Origin: Entoloma clypeatum
Lineage: Eukaryota; Basidiomycota; Agaricomycetes; Agaricales; Entolomataceae
Direction of reading: 5' to 3'
DNA: 64,000 nt
Assembly: GCA_963565915.1 (NCBI GenBank)
Contig: OY751496.1
Location: forward strand, 930,001 to 994,000
Shown in pieces: positions 1 to 12,164 of the stretch. A program made the position numbers and the translations under genes. Position 1 is the first letter of the stretch, and each line of letters begins with the position of its first letter. The notes under the pieces are model-generated. The model saw only the letters and a list, made by a program, of their open reading frames with translations. It was not told the origin of the DNA and ran no database searches.

Positions 1-327
1 GCCGATGCGTTTTCTTCGTTGGCGCGCCTGCGCGAGCTGCGGGTGTGCATCCAGTTTCCGGAGTTCGACGAGATGGACAAGTTTGAGCCGTGGCGCGTTG
101 CGCGACGGGAGTGTGCGCTCTATCTGGCCTCGAGGCTTCCGACGCTGCGGCGCGTGGGTTTTGAATATCGGAAACGCACCGGGACGCATCGGTTCGAGGA
201 CAGTTGGCTAGAGTTTGATATTGAATTTGATAGGAGGACGAGCGCGATCCGACTGGTGGAGGTTGGTCGAACGTGGTATCCGTTCCCTGAGGTGTGGTTT
301 CCGGTGCCTTTGGCGAGTGCTGGGTAA
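1..327 (+). CDS. C-terminal end of F-box/LRR-like protein (5' truncated by window)
   Basis: An open frame runs from the first base to a stop at 325-327, about 108 residues. It contains leucine-rich stretches (for example LARLRELRVCIQF and LASRLPTLRRVGFEY) followed by an aromatic, acidic tail. This pattern is common at the C-terminus of the large family of basidiomycete F-box/LRR-like proteins, where the repeats are thought to bind the substrate of an SCF ubiquitin ligase. The F-box itself would lie upstream of the window and is not seen, so the family call is an inference from the repeat style only. Confidence 0.45.
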   Translation, partial: ADAFSSLARLRELRVCIQFPEFDEMDKFEPWRVARRECALYLASRLPTLRRVGFEYRKRTGTHRFEDSWLEFDIEFDRRTSAIRLVEVGRTWYPFPEVWFPVPLASAG

Positions 328-1992
328 GCTTGTGGATGAACCTTGTCTTTGTGATTTTTTTTTTTCGAGTTTCACTTCAAGTTTCAGCTTCCTTCTCATT
401 TTTTTATATTGTGGGGCTGTCAGAGTCAGACGTACTGTTACAACGACCCAAATACATGGACTTGTGATTGTAGACGGTCATTGTGATTATCTCGACTGGT
501 TTCCCCCTACTTACGACAAATGCATCTCTCCTTTGTTCTTGCATCCACGATATTTCCAGGGACCTGCCGTTGTACATGGCCAATTATCCCACCATCATGA
601 TTGTCCATATCTCTTCTATTCTTGAGTCCACGATGATCGGCTGCGGCCTATGTAGTTTTAAGAAGTTCCCCTGTCATAAACAATGTCGCATCCAAAGTAG
701 TTTGGGAGCTGGTGTTTTGTGAGATGGTTATAAAACTTCTCCCTATCAAATATGCTTCGGGTCTAGACCAGGTCGAGAGGCCCATAGGGAATTCTAGGAA
801 ATCCTTAGTCGGGAGCCTGGGCGCGACCGGCGGCAGCGCCGCGGTTGGAGGCAAACTTATACATTTCCATTCCCACACCGTCGGAAGAAAGATCCGACGT
901 CCGAGTTTCCTCCTTAAAAGACTCATGAAGAGGCCAAAGGCAAGAACTTATGCATAGGACATATCAGTCCCAAGCGCCCTGGGAGACCTCGGACTCGGAG
1001 TCGCCCATCAGATTTTCGGGAGGCATTCTACCGGACCGCATTTTCGCCATGTGTGGGTGCCATGCTGGATGCCATGCTCAAACGAGACGTTTCAGGATCT
1101 TCCTTCTTAGCTGTGGATCGGGGGGACGTCTCTTGGGCGGTAGGCGCTCGGAAGATAACGAGTTGGAACCTCCTGGAGAAGAAGGAACAGCCCTAAGTAG
1201 ACCAAGAACCTGAGGACGACTGTCTGCTGGTTGGTTTCTTGAAACAGGGTTTCGTCGCTGGGGTTTCCTTTCGTGCATCTACATATGGCTAGGTTCAAGC
1301 CTAGTTTGCATGAGAGTGGCAGAAGGTTTTCCAGTACACCGCCCGTTCGACACGGCTATCTGCTTGTAGCGCATCTCTATCCACTCGGAACAAGATTGAA
1401 CCAAGTATTCTGCAGAGCCAGAGGGGGTGGGTAGTTTAGCTGGAGGCAGTACCACACACGATGTTATCGGAAGATCCGTGTCAACCAAGAGCCGAGCGCC
1501 TTCCTAAGTTCCTCTTATCAAGGAGTCTTTCGGACGACAAGTAATACGCAGTGATAGACTCGGATTGGCAGGCAGGCATCATGTTGTTGACAGATAAACC
1601 CGACGACTCACCGGAATTCACTCGCAAAACCGCCGATGGAGATTCACGAGGCTCGAGCTCGTCAATCTCCACGGGCGTCAAGTATAATTGAACCTTGGTC
1701 CTTTCAAAGGCCCTGACGGTCGACGACAAAGTTGTGATTGCTCAGAGGCTGCAGCTGGTGTTTCCCCTCGCTCATGTTTTTCTCGAATGTATATCCGCCG
1801 TAGTCGCAACTCATTCAACATGCCCTGCGTATCTTGCAGCTGGTCTCCTCATGTTTTGAGTAAAGTTGCCGGTGTCATGTTTTGAGGTGACATTACGTAA
1901 ACAATAATGGGTGTATCAAGTCACGCTCGGGAGCACTGGTTTGCCAGAGGTCTCTCCTCCCACCGACCGTCGCCTCTCAACGAGAAACCACC
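328..1992. other. Intergenic stretch without a supported gene
   Basis: About 1.7 kb between the F-box-like tail and the RING gene. It holds only short overlapping frames with no protein-like composition, plus a T-run near 355-366. The last part, just before 1993, is the 5' leader of the RING gene. No transposon ends or RNA gene were recognised. Confidence 0.5.
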
Positions 1993-4900
1993 ATGTCCTC
2001 CAACCGGCCCCCTCAACTGCACCTTGAGCTGCTTCCGAGTACAACGTCCTTCAAACGATCTTTTGAAGAATTCGGTGTCGACCTCGAGAGCCCTTTGGGG
2101 GGCATAGAAGCAGGCGGGAGTGGGAGCGATGGAAACGATCGTAACAAGCGGGCAAGAAGTGCCAGCAGCTTTTCAGACGACGAGGGATCTGTCAGAAGCT
2201 CATCGTCTTCCACGATCGCTTCGAGTTCTAGCTCGTCGAATGTCGAGGAAGGCGACATGCGGGGCCTGTCTGCCTTGACTGCCACACGACCGGCGGCCGC
2301 GCTTGCTACCCCAATTTTCTCATTGTCCGTCGCCAGAGCCCCCTTGGAGCCCCCAAGACTTCCGACGCCACAATTACAGGACATAGACATGACAGATTAC
2401 CCATTGGTCAACCCACACGGACCTGAGGAACAAACACCGTCAAGTCCCACAGCTCCCACCATACCTTCCGTTATTTTGCAAAATGACGATAATTATAGAC
2501 TCTCTATCGAACGGTTCAACGCATTTGATAGCCAAATCGCTGCGCTGCGTCGATCTCCTTCGCCTAGTTTGCGATCACGTACTCCGCCGCCCGTCTTACC
2601 ACCCCTCGCATTATTAAACGACGACCAGCCGCAATTGACCACAGACGCTATACCATTCCTCCATCCCCCTTCGCAGCCCCCAACGCCATCAATCGGGATG
2701 TTCTACGACTTTAGTCTCTCGCGACCACGTTCTCGAATGACCCACGAGGGGAGGCAACACATTCCTCGGGCACCGTCTCATGAATCGGAAACACAGATGG
2801 AGGCATCTACATCTGCACGAGGTGAGGACGTGTCTTCTGATCCGAATAAAGAAATCCCAAGGCTTACCCTCTATTGCTAGAAAATGTCTTGAATCAAATT
2901 CCGCAGGAAGCCGGGGCGCCACGACCAAACAACCCTTGGGGGCTTTGGCATCCAGATATTGATGAAGAGCATGAGGATCGTGTTTTTGTTGAGGAGGATG
3001 AGGAAGACGACCAGGACGAAGACGACCGGGCGTACTTTCCCCGAGCCGACCCTATCCCGGTTATAGGAGAACTACGATCGCCCTCGCCCTTGTTTGAAGA
3101 TCTGGATGACCTGGAAGAGCCTCCTCGTCCGAGCACAAGGAGGACCGTCGTTCCACCCGCACCACCCAGATTGCCTCCAATTGAAGAAACGTGGGACGAT
3201 CCTCTTGATAGCCTACGGACTTATTCTTTGGGGCCCCCAGTGACATCCTCGGGTCCTTTAGACCGGTCCACTCAATCCGAACGCATATCACAAAATACTT
3301 CAAGTCACAATCACGAAAATGACCACCCGACATCGGTTGCCGCGGGTTCGGGGCACAATGCATCCACCGCTTTATCTCCCCTCACGCCTGATGTCGCAAG
3401 ATGGACGAACACGGAGAATTCACAGTCAACGATCTCGTCAAGGTCTCTTCCCGTCTCAAACGAAGACTTTGCGCTGGCGCCGGAGCCGGCTACCGAGAAT
3501 CCCAGCAACAGCAATGCCAATAATGCAACTGGACGAATGACCAGATTAGAGGCTCTACATGGGCTCCGAGAAGCCTTGCAGGGGATTGGGCGTGTTCTTC
3601 AGGAGAGCGAGCGTACGCTCAGGCCACAGTTGTTCAATGATAGCATGCCCACAAATACCAACAACTCCAGCTCGCCCTCTCCAAATCGCAACTATCTTGG
3701 CGACGCATGGCGGTCAGGATTTGCGGAAGGCTTTGCCAGTGCTCTTTCGGATCCCAACGTTTCCAACGCCAGTGCTACCACCGAAGATGGCCGGGATTCA
3801 AGGCCTCCCAGGCCAAGTGTCCCTTCTAGGCCAACTTCAGAGGGCGAAACGAGGCCGTGGTTTCCAGGTACGTTGGCTATATCCATCTCCATCCCCGGCT
3901 TCTCATAATCCTAGCAGAGGGCCCAAATTTGGAGAGGTTGCCGTCGCCTCCGTCGAGATCTGGGCAGCTGTCAGAAGAGTATATGCACATTCTGAGGAGA
4001 GACAACGAAGCAGAAACTCGTCATCCTCTTCAGAGTGTGGTCACATCAAGAGAACGTTCGGGGGAAGGAGATAGATTGTCGCGCATCCAAGCTTCGGAAG
4101 GGCCGTGGCTTGCTTTCAGTTCCAATTCATGGATGGCAGCTGATCACCCGCCGCGCTCCTATTCCGGTCCATCGGTATTTTCCCGGGGAGATGTGCGCAC
4201 TGGAAGCATCGTCGCATCCGACATTCCGCCTGTCTTACCTTCAGGTTCATCTCGGCCATGGCCTTGGGAAGGTCGGTTGTGTTTGTCACAGTCCTTTTGC
4301 GAAACTAATATGACCTACAGGAAATCCCCAAGCTGAAACAGAACGTTATCCATCATCAGCACCCATACCGCAGATACCAACTTCGTTACCACCACCACCA
4401 ACTTTGATTTCAGAATTCACGTCTCTCACCAGTCGTCGCCCTCGATTGCAAGGTCATTCATACTCACAGAACAATGGGCCTACATCAAATCCAACTTCGT
4501 CCAATGTCCCATATGCACAAAATTCTGAATCAAGTTCTCGCCCACATCCACCACTTACAGTCGACACTGGTCTTTTCGGAATTCGCCAAGTCAGTGCCTC
4601 TAATCCAGGCCCACTACCCGCCTCGTCGTCGGGGCCGGTGTCCCATGCACCTGCAACTCTTTCAAGGTTCCGCTCGCGTTTGACTACCTTGGAGCCTCAG
4701 ACATCTGCTCCGAGCTTATCGCATAGTATCCCTGAATCTCGATTGGTAGCAACAGAATCGTCCCTTGAAGCTCTGCGTCGCACTGCACGAATTGAGTTGA
4801 TGGGAAGGCGAAGCAGGGGTTCGTTGCGACAGGAAGCACCGGAACCTTCGCCCCGTGGGCCGGAACCACGCCCTTGGGAATCTCAGAATCGTTTCCCCCC

Positions 4901-7211
4901 TGCATCATTCGCATCGCGGTTTTTACCAGAGCCTCGGCGAACGTTTCACCGCCGTGAACGAGATCTCCAATCCAACGCGTCGCAGTCGCTTTTGGACTTT
5001 GATGGGTTTTCAGGGGAATTTCCTGATGGCCCCCTTGAGTTCAGGATGGATTTGGATCAAGATACAAGTCATACAAATCGTCCTCTCCAGCGGAGTGCTA
5101 CCGATAGTCGCATGAACACCCTTGGTAGTCTGAGAAGAGACAGTGCTTCGGACTCGGACGATCGTCCCCGGCTTATGCTCCCCCGCCGGCGGAACCCAGG
5201 AACCAATTTACGTTCGACATCAATTGCTATCAACGATGCGACTGTGGATAGTCTCCGGCAGGCACATCAGAATGCTGTCAGAACATTCCCAGCCTATGAT
5301 GGTCCAGACTCACAAGGCGAGCTTCGGGATTACCTCGCCTCTCCTCCTCTTCCGTCTCCAAGCTTAGGCGACTTTGACTTTGCTTTCTTCAACGATGAGG
5401 ATCGACCACGACGTCCAATCACTACTTTCAATCCCTCGAGGACATCGTTCAGGGAACCAATAATCAGACGTCGTTCTCCATCGCCCCCGGCCAATCGCGA
5501 GACTACCGCCCCGTCGTTAGCACAGTCATCCCCGGCACGGCCATCCGCTTCTACGGCGGGTTTGGCTGGAGGAGCCATTGATCCAAATGCGTACGCACCT
5601 GGGCCTTTCCGTAACACGATGCAGAGGATATATGAAGCACATGTGGCAAGGGGGAATCGAGTAAGCAGCATTCGCGGTCAGCAGCAGGCGAATCAAAGTC
5701 CCCCTGCACCTGTCATACCTCCCTTAGCTTTTGACAATACTTTCTCGACTCTCTACGATCCTCCCCAACAAGATAGCGGTGTAAGTTCACGTTTTTGAAT
5801 CCAAGTGACAAAAAGGCTAATTGGGTGTGTATTCTCTCTCAGACATCTCGCAGGTCGAGACCAGACCGCCCAATTCGGCATAATCCTGACAGATTTCGCG
5901 CCCTTGCCGATACCTTTGTGTCTGATGATAGCGAGGACGATGAGGACGCTTGGATGACAGTGCGCAATGTGAATCGACGGGCCCAGCCACCTGCCTCAAG
6001 ACCTTCAAACGACAATACTTCCCCCGACGACTCCTCTCGTAGATTCCTCAATTACCTTTCCGGTATGACTCGCTTCGAGGAATCCAGACTTGAAACTTCG
6101 GAGACGCCTCAGGAAGGTCCAGCAGCCAGGGCCCAGGAAGGACGCATTGGCAATGCAATTCAAGCCATCCGTCATGACAGAACGAATCTGCCTCGTTCGC
6201 AAGAGATTGTGAACCGTTTCCGTCGTGAGCGGGAGCGTGCAGCGTCGGAAACAAGAAATGCATCACCAACAAACAGTTCATCCTACACGCCATGGGGCTA
6301 CATCGAGCGAGGCAATGCGAATCCAAGGCGGGAACCCTCTTTTGAAGAGTTCCCCTGGGTGAGGCATGGACAGGAACTTCTCAGTTCTCAATACGCGGGA
6401 TCGGGTCCGAGACAAGAACAATTATTGGGGCAGGATCCAGAAAGGACGCGTCTCCTAACGGCGCATAACAGAGCGCGGCGCCCCCGAAGGAACCAGGAGA
6501 ACATATTCACGAGCACGAGCAACCGGTCTGACTTCATGAGAGCGCTTGGAAGGAGGGCTGGGGTCCTTGGAGATTACATGGTGTGTTATCACGCCTGCAA
6601 TCACTTCATTCTGATCATTGATTGATTTGCGCTGCCAGAGAGACGAGGACTTTGATACATCCTACGAAGGTCTTCTTTCCCTGGCTGCGACAATTGGAGA
6701 AGTGAAGCCTCGTGCAACGCCTGAGAATGTTATCGCGAAGATGGAAACTGGGTTTTTCAAGGACTGGAAGACGACTGACAGCGACCAGCGGTGTCCTATT
6801 TGTCTTGACGATGTGCGCACATCTATTTCTGCTTCCCCTCGCCCCCCCAACTAACGTGTCAATGTTTGTCCAGTATGAACCTGATGATTCGCTCTTGAAA
6901 CTCGATGGCTGCACTCACTGGCTGCACGGGGAATGTCTCAAGGTTCGTCGTTCAAACTGGTGATTCCAAGGAAGCTGTTTGTCTAAATCCTCATTTGATA
7001 GCAATGGCTCAAAAGTGCTGGCACTTGTCCTGTGTGTCGTGAGCCGGTCGATCAACCCCAAAATAACAATTCGAACGAACCTGGGCCCAGCCGTAGGCGA
7101 GGCAACCCACGCGACGATGGCCGAGGTGGATCTAGGGGATTGGGAGGCGCGGGGCGGCCAGGATCAGGCGATTGGATCCCGCCGCCTTGGAGGTTCGAGC
7201 AAGATGAATGA
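1993..7211 (+). CDS. Large RING-H2 finger protein, probable E3 ubiquitin ligase
   Basis: Eight exons close in phase: 1993-2821, 2881-3867, 3918-4271, 4321-5780, 5843-6580, 6639-6812, 6874-6942 and 7002-7211, giving 4821 nt and 1606 residues. The first about 1480 residues are Ser/Pro/Arg-rich with acidic runs (near 2970-3030) and look disordered. Only the C-terminus is folded: a RING-H2 domain split over the last three exons, with CPIC, then CTHWLHGEC, then CPVCR. All eight zinc ligands are present in the order C-C-C-H-H-C-C-C. RING-H2 domains recruit an E2 enzyme, so transfer of ubiquitin is the expected role; the substrate is unknown. The tail after the RING is Gly/Arg-rich. The start has a good context (accATGt). 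No membrane segment is seen. The RING assignment is certain; the long N-terminus matches nothing I recognise. Confidence 0.9.
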
Positions 7212-7756
7212 TCTTCAAATTGGGCCCGTTTTGGATGATACTCTCCTTTTTTTTTTTTTACGTTTGTCATGAACCTGCTCCATCAATTTTCTTCCTCAAT
7301 GTGTCCGATTGCTTAGGCATTATAAACTTTCAGCTATCTCATTCAATTCACCTCCTCTCATGAAGACCATTTTATCTTTCTACTCACTTTGTTACATACG
7401 CATTATCTTTTGTTCTGATCAATTCTCATGCAGCTTGGCATTTTGTAGTAAATTTGTACCATAAATTTGAAGTATGATTTGTCAGATATCTATGGAACGT
7501 CACAAGTTCACATGGGCGATGTTTTCTTTTTGATATCTTTCTGCGACAATCAAAGTTACGAACCAAGTCGTGAATTCAAAGAAGGGCGGAACAGAACGGA
7601 TGCTGGTAACAGCAGCGCGTGCCTCACACTGTGCCCAAATTCCGACTAGCCGCACTTGCGTTTCAATATCTGCCTTCTCAGCTCGCAAATTAAAATGGAT
7701 AGGAATCAGTTGAGCCTCCTCATTCCTTCAGAACTTCTTCTGCTTCGTTTAGAATG
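7212..7756. other. 3' flank of the RING gene, no further gene seen
   Basis: AT-rich sequence with a T-run at about 7248-7259. Short frames only. It probably holds the 3' untranslated region of the RING gene. The duplicated block carrying the 78-aa gene begins at about 7757. Confidence 0.45.
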
Positions 7757-8465
7757 TCTACTCACGATAAAAGTGAAGAATGAAAAAATCTGAGAGTCTG
7801 AGGCAGTTTGGGCTGAAAGCAGCACTTCATATACGATTCGTCCAGATACACTGGTTCCAAAGTTGGTTTCCAGAGGGAGAGATGTCCTCCTGTTTCGTAC
7901 ATGATGCATGTGTCGGTCGATGATGTTGATACTTGATACTCTCTGAAAGCTCGTAGTACTGCCACTGAAGTCTGATAGTATCTTTTCTATCAGGGGCGCT
8001 GATCATCAACACCAATTGCACTGCATCAACTGTGCCCCCAACTCGAGTACTTGCATATATTAGCATGATCAGCCAACTACCAAGTTCACCATTGCAACAC
8101 ATTCCCGTCCACATAACTCACGTACCAGCTCACCCGTGAATAAATTTCTCGCTATGACAAACCAAGTAAGTTTCTCGTGCCCTCGACGCTATCATAATTG
8201 ACATTCATCGGCTCAGGCTGCTCTACCTAGTATCTTTGTTTTCAACGTGGGGAAGACACGCACCAAGCAGATCAATGATGGCCCAAACGAAGCAAATTTG
8301 CTCTCGCAGTCGTTCATCAACACATTACAGTCCATCCAAGCAAAGGGATATACAGTCCAGGGTGCGATGTATGGACCCGAAGGGGGAAATATTTTCATCG
8401 ATACCGATGACGAGGAGTGGTACCAACACGTTCACTCTTAAATTGAAGGGGAGATGGTTGGGGGA
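7757..8465 (+). repeat. Segmental duplication, copy A (promoter plus 78-aa gene)
   Basis: This block is clearly similar to 43737-44540 on the same strand. The match begins about 400 bases before the start codon, covers the short first exon, the intron and the whole second exon, and fades about 25 bases after the stop. Shared landmarks upstream include a tract around the words tttcgtacatgatgcatg and aggcagttt. Copies differ by scattered substitutions and small indels upstream and are closest inside the coding exon. Confidence 0.85.
8154..8441 (+). CDS. Small 78-aa protein of unknown function, copy A
   Basis: Exon 1 is only 12 nt (8154-8165, MTNQ). Exon 2 is 8217-8441, after an intron with GTAAGT donor and CAG acceptor. 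The product is a small soluble protein without signal peptide or membrane helix and without cysteine; it ends in an acidic, aromatic segment (DTDDEEWYQHVH). A second copy lies at 44215-44514 with the same 12-nt first exon and the same intron position. The two proteins differ at only about 7 of 78 positions while intron and upstream DNA differ more, which points to selection on the protein. I do not recognise the family. The central GPEGGNIFID segment is identical in both copies. Confidence 0.75.
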
Positions 8466-8614
8466 GCTAGAGTGTATTAGCAATTGTCGAACGCGTCAAA
8501 TATTGACTGTGCCATCATGCAGATCCTTGGAAGCCACGGCTGCTGTCATTCAACCGCATGGTTCTTCCGTAAGTTGAATGCAGATCCTAGACTCCAAAGG
8601 CCAATGCTGGGCCC

Positions 8615-9875
8615 TCATCCGTCTTCGCTCTCGTCTTCAACCCAAGTATTGTAATCCGTTCGTGAAATCTTGTAAGGCATTAAGCTGGGTACATTATACA
8701 CACGGCCTGGTTGGCAGATGAAAAAAGTCTTTGAGAGCCGTCTGCCATTGACGAGCTTCCCATAATAAACCACATTCTCGCGGCAGATTATATCCTGTAG
8801 ATGGGACTCGGAAGGACTTGCCAGGCTTGTGGGATCGAGGAGGGGCAAGGTCTTATTTTTATTCGCAGCCTTGGCACTGGATTCCTTGAGGATCGCTGCA
8901 GCTGTTTGCGCATCTGTGAATTCAAAGTTTCAGAGTGACCTTGATGTATGGTGTGGCCCGACAAATACCAAATACACCGTGCCTATTCGAACTTTGCTCG
9001 ATTCCTACTATCCCTTCGATGCCTTCTAACTCCCTCTCGCCGTGCTCATACTCCGCTTCATAGTCTCTCCAAAACTCGACAGCACCACCGAAGAAGCAAG
9101 TTTGGATCTCCCGACCACCTTGCCCGGTGTACCACCAATACGCGTGATCCTGGCTTCCCAGCTTTGGTCGAGGGGCTCGTGGGGTGACCGATTTTGTCCC
9201 GGTAGTTTTGCTCCTGGTGCCGCTTCGGGTCTCACGAGTAGATGGGGTCGTGGGTTTCCTACCCTTGGCGCTGCCGCTTCTCCCAGTATACGACACACCG
9301 ACCGACCACTCTTCCAAGCCCGAGTTTGCAGATTCGTCGTGAAATCCGGGTTTGGACCACCACGACACCAAGAGACGGCCAAGTTCGTAGAGATGAATAT
9401 AACCTTGTATTCTTCCAGTGAGGTCCCGTCAGTTTCCGGGTGTAATTCCTATGTAGGGAAAGAATCAGTAGGAACGGTCACAATTTACCATCTCAATCAA
9501 CTGAGTTGCCAGCACACGACTCATGTGAATCGCGTCGTCGAGCGGGCGTACTTTCTCCACGTCATTCTCGAAGCGCGGCATGAAGTCTCTTCGCCTCTTC
9601 AACCGAACTTCGGGCCAGTGAGACAAGACAGGGGCGTAAATATCGGCGTCCGTGGGTTTGGTGGGGCGGATTTTGCGGAGCTGTCCCTGTTGCATGCTTG
9701 TTCCAGCATGGTGGAGGGAATGGAGGCATTTGACGTATGGTTCTCGATAGGCTGGGTTGTCAAGGAGTTGTTGGCGGGTTGTGTGGATTAGAAAGAGCAG
9801 GGATTGAGGGCAGAAGTTTCTGGAGAGTCTGAGTCTATGTCTTTTCAACTGGATCACGAGATTTTGTTGCGGCAT
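8615..9875 (-). CDS. Hypothetical protein, possible frame break between exons 1 and 2
   Basis: Minus-strand gene. Exon 1 (from ATG at 9875) is basic and ends near LATQLIEM at a GTAAAT donor. The middle exon contains the protein-like run GYIHLYELGRLLVSWWSK and later FWRDYEAEYEHGE. The last exon reaches a stop at 8615 and ends acidic (NTWVEDESEDG). Exon 2 joins exon 3 in phase through an intron with donor GTGTAT near 9030 and acceptor TTCACAG near 8918. Exon 1 does not: the obvious acceptor (ACATAG near 9448) opens frame A (ELHPETDG...), whereas the convincing exon 2 sequence is in another frame. Either a splice site was missed or there is a one-base frameshift. I do not recognise the family. 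Confidence 0.5.
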
Positions 9876-10260
9876 GTTCTGGAGAGTCTAAGAAGTTACT
9901 CTGGGTGTTGGGAGAATGCCCAGCTAATGAGATCTGAGACCTAGACCGTGATATCTGACAACACCATCCGTGCAGCGCAAGATCCATCCTGTAAACCAGC
10001 AGCCCGAAAACGCTAAAACACTGGGCTAAGTAACGCAATATCGACGTTGCCAGTTAGTTAAGGTCTAGTGCGAAAGGTACAAAGCTTGGTAAACATATAC
10101 ATAAAAAATCCCTACTTCAACATTTTATTGTAATTACGATTGCTGCAGCTATCAACCATTTTCCAGTACATTATAGGTCTATAGCTTATTGAAGGTGTTG
10201 TCAACAGGATGATCATGGTGTGAGCCGCACTTGTATACATACATATGGACAAGTTTGAAC
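9876..10260. other. Intergenic region between two minus-strand genes
   Basis: About 385 bases with no supported gene. It holds the promoter of the 8615-9875 gene and the 3' flank of the gene ending at 10261. Nothing else was recognised. Confidence 0.4.
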
Positions 10261-11723
10261 TCAATCATACTTGCGCATTGTCTCCTCAAGCGCATCCATA
10301 TCAAAGGACAAATCGCCGAATGACGAGTCCGCCTCAAGGTTGAGCTCAGGTGAGGATCCCCTTGCAAGCAACGGTTTTCCATCTGGCTTCCCCTCCACTC
10401 GAGTCTTTTTGGATGTGACAGCTGTACCGTTCCAGCGCGTCTCCCCCACCTCACTCTTGCCCCCGGCGGCAAACGCCGTGGTCATCGAATCCTTACGGGC
10501 AACAACGGATGGCATCGCGTATGGGTACGAGGACTGTCCTTGTGTCCTTGTCCCAGGTTGTGGTTGAGAAAGCGTAGGGGGTTTGAAGGCTTTCTGACGG
10601 ATGGGGAGCTGTTGCTGTGGAGCTGCGCTTGGTATTGTATGAGCACGACGCATCCCAAGAAGAGGGGCGCGCGAGGACTGGGAGAGAAGAGGCGCGTTCT
10701 GAGGGGGCGCTCGTCGCTTTGGGGCCAGTGGGGGTTGTTGCCGAAGTTGACCATGGGCTTGGGGTGACGCGTCAGTATGGTGCAGATCCAGATGTTTCTG
10801 AGGCTGTGGCTGGACCAGGAGAGGGTGGAACCTCGGTGCAGCCGCTGGAGTCACAGGGTTGAAAGTGGCGTCGCCGTGAGTGGAGGATCTTGAATGAGAA
10901 TCGGATGACGTGGAGCGGTCCAATGCTGTAAGATGACGGTTATGGATTGAAGAAAGGTGGTCATGGTGGTGTTCAGTATCGATGTCCATCATGGAGTTGT
11001 CTGCAGACTCGACGTCTATCGTGGACATACTCGCTAATGATGCTGATGACGACAAGCGCGATAGCACTGGACGTTTGTTGTCATCGACGATGTTTTCTCC
11101 CTCTTCTGGACGCCTTTCCCTTTCTTTCCCTTTCGCATGAACCGGTGCGAACGATGGTGTCGACGATCGTCGGGCTTTGGGAGCGGTCTGAGCGCGATAG
11201 GGGATCCGTTCTCTCCGTCTCGCACGATCCACTTGGGCCACTCGCATGGCGACATTCTCGTCCAGTTGCTCCGAGGCGCCTTTGAAGATGCTGAGGCAAG
11301 TATCGTGAGCTTTGCTGTTCAGAAGGCCGGGGGGTGCAGTGGACAAGTTGGGTGAGTTTGAGCCAGATTTGGCATACGGCCGTATCCGTGAGCCCGAGTT
11401 GGTACGTCCCAATGGTCGTGATCTTACAGGTGGAGGATGAAAGGATGTTGACGCGACTGGTTCCTCATCATACGACTCGTACCAGGGCCATGTGGTTTCT
11501 GTTTTTAGATCACGATCTCCTGCTGAATGCTTAATTATGAATGAGAAGAGGGTAACTTGAACTCACGTCGGGGCTTTGGCACTTGGAGCATGATTTCCCG
11601 AAGCTCCGGAGGTGGTTGGGAGTGCAACCAGTGAACAGTATCTGTGCGGGGTGGCTCTGGCGAGGGAAGGAACTCGCAAGTGTCTGTCGGCCAGCCATCG
11701 TCGAAGTCCAAGTCAAAGTTCAT
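10261..11723 (-). CDS. Hypothetical Ser/Pro/Gln-rich protein
   Basis: Two exons on the minus strand. Exon 1 starts at ATG 11721-11723 (MNFDLDFDDGWPTDTCEF) and ends at a GTGAGT donor near 11567. The acceptor CAG near 11524 (just after ATTCAG) restores the frame into RDRDLKTETTWPWYESYDEE and the long second exon to the stop at 10261. The product is about 460 residues: acidic/aromatic N-terminus, a conserved-looking PWYESYDEE patch, then low-complexity Ser/Pro/Gln/His sequence and a C-terminal SFGDLSFDMDALEETMRKYD. Alternating acidic and hydrophobic residues at both ends could be interaction motifs. A TATATATA run at about 11770-11778 lies 45-55 bases upstream of the start. No known domain was recognised; a nuclear role is only a guess. 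Confidence 0.7.
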
Positions 11724-12164
11724 TGTGGACGCCTGGTAGAGTCGACTGCCGGATGAGTGCCTCTTACAGTATATATATGTGTGGGATTGAAAGGTGGCTT
11801 TTCTTTGTCCTTTATTAGATCCCCTTTCTTCTCTATGAACAAATGTACACCGGTCAAGCTGCACCAAAGATAACCACGCACCAGAAAATATTGATTCTAT
11901 CCGTCAGGTTCGACTTTTGCGCGAGACTCGGAAGCGTGGCTCTTGAAAATCAAGAATCCGCGAGATGTTTCAACAGCAGTTCCGCTGCACTCCCATACGA
12001 CGGGTCTGAAATAAGCTACACACAGACAGTTTACGGTCCCTCTAGGAACGGAGGACTGTGACTGTGGAGAAAACGAGATGTCACATTCACATGACGCTGT
12101 GACCGATCCAGGAAGAGTGTGGTAATTACAAGTTATGTAGTACTGTTATGATGTAGTACTACAT

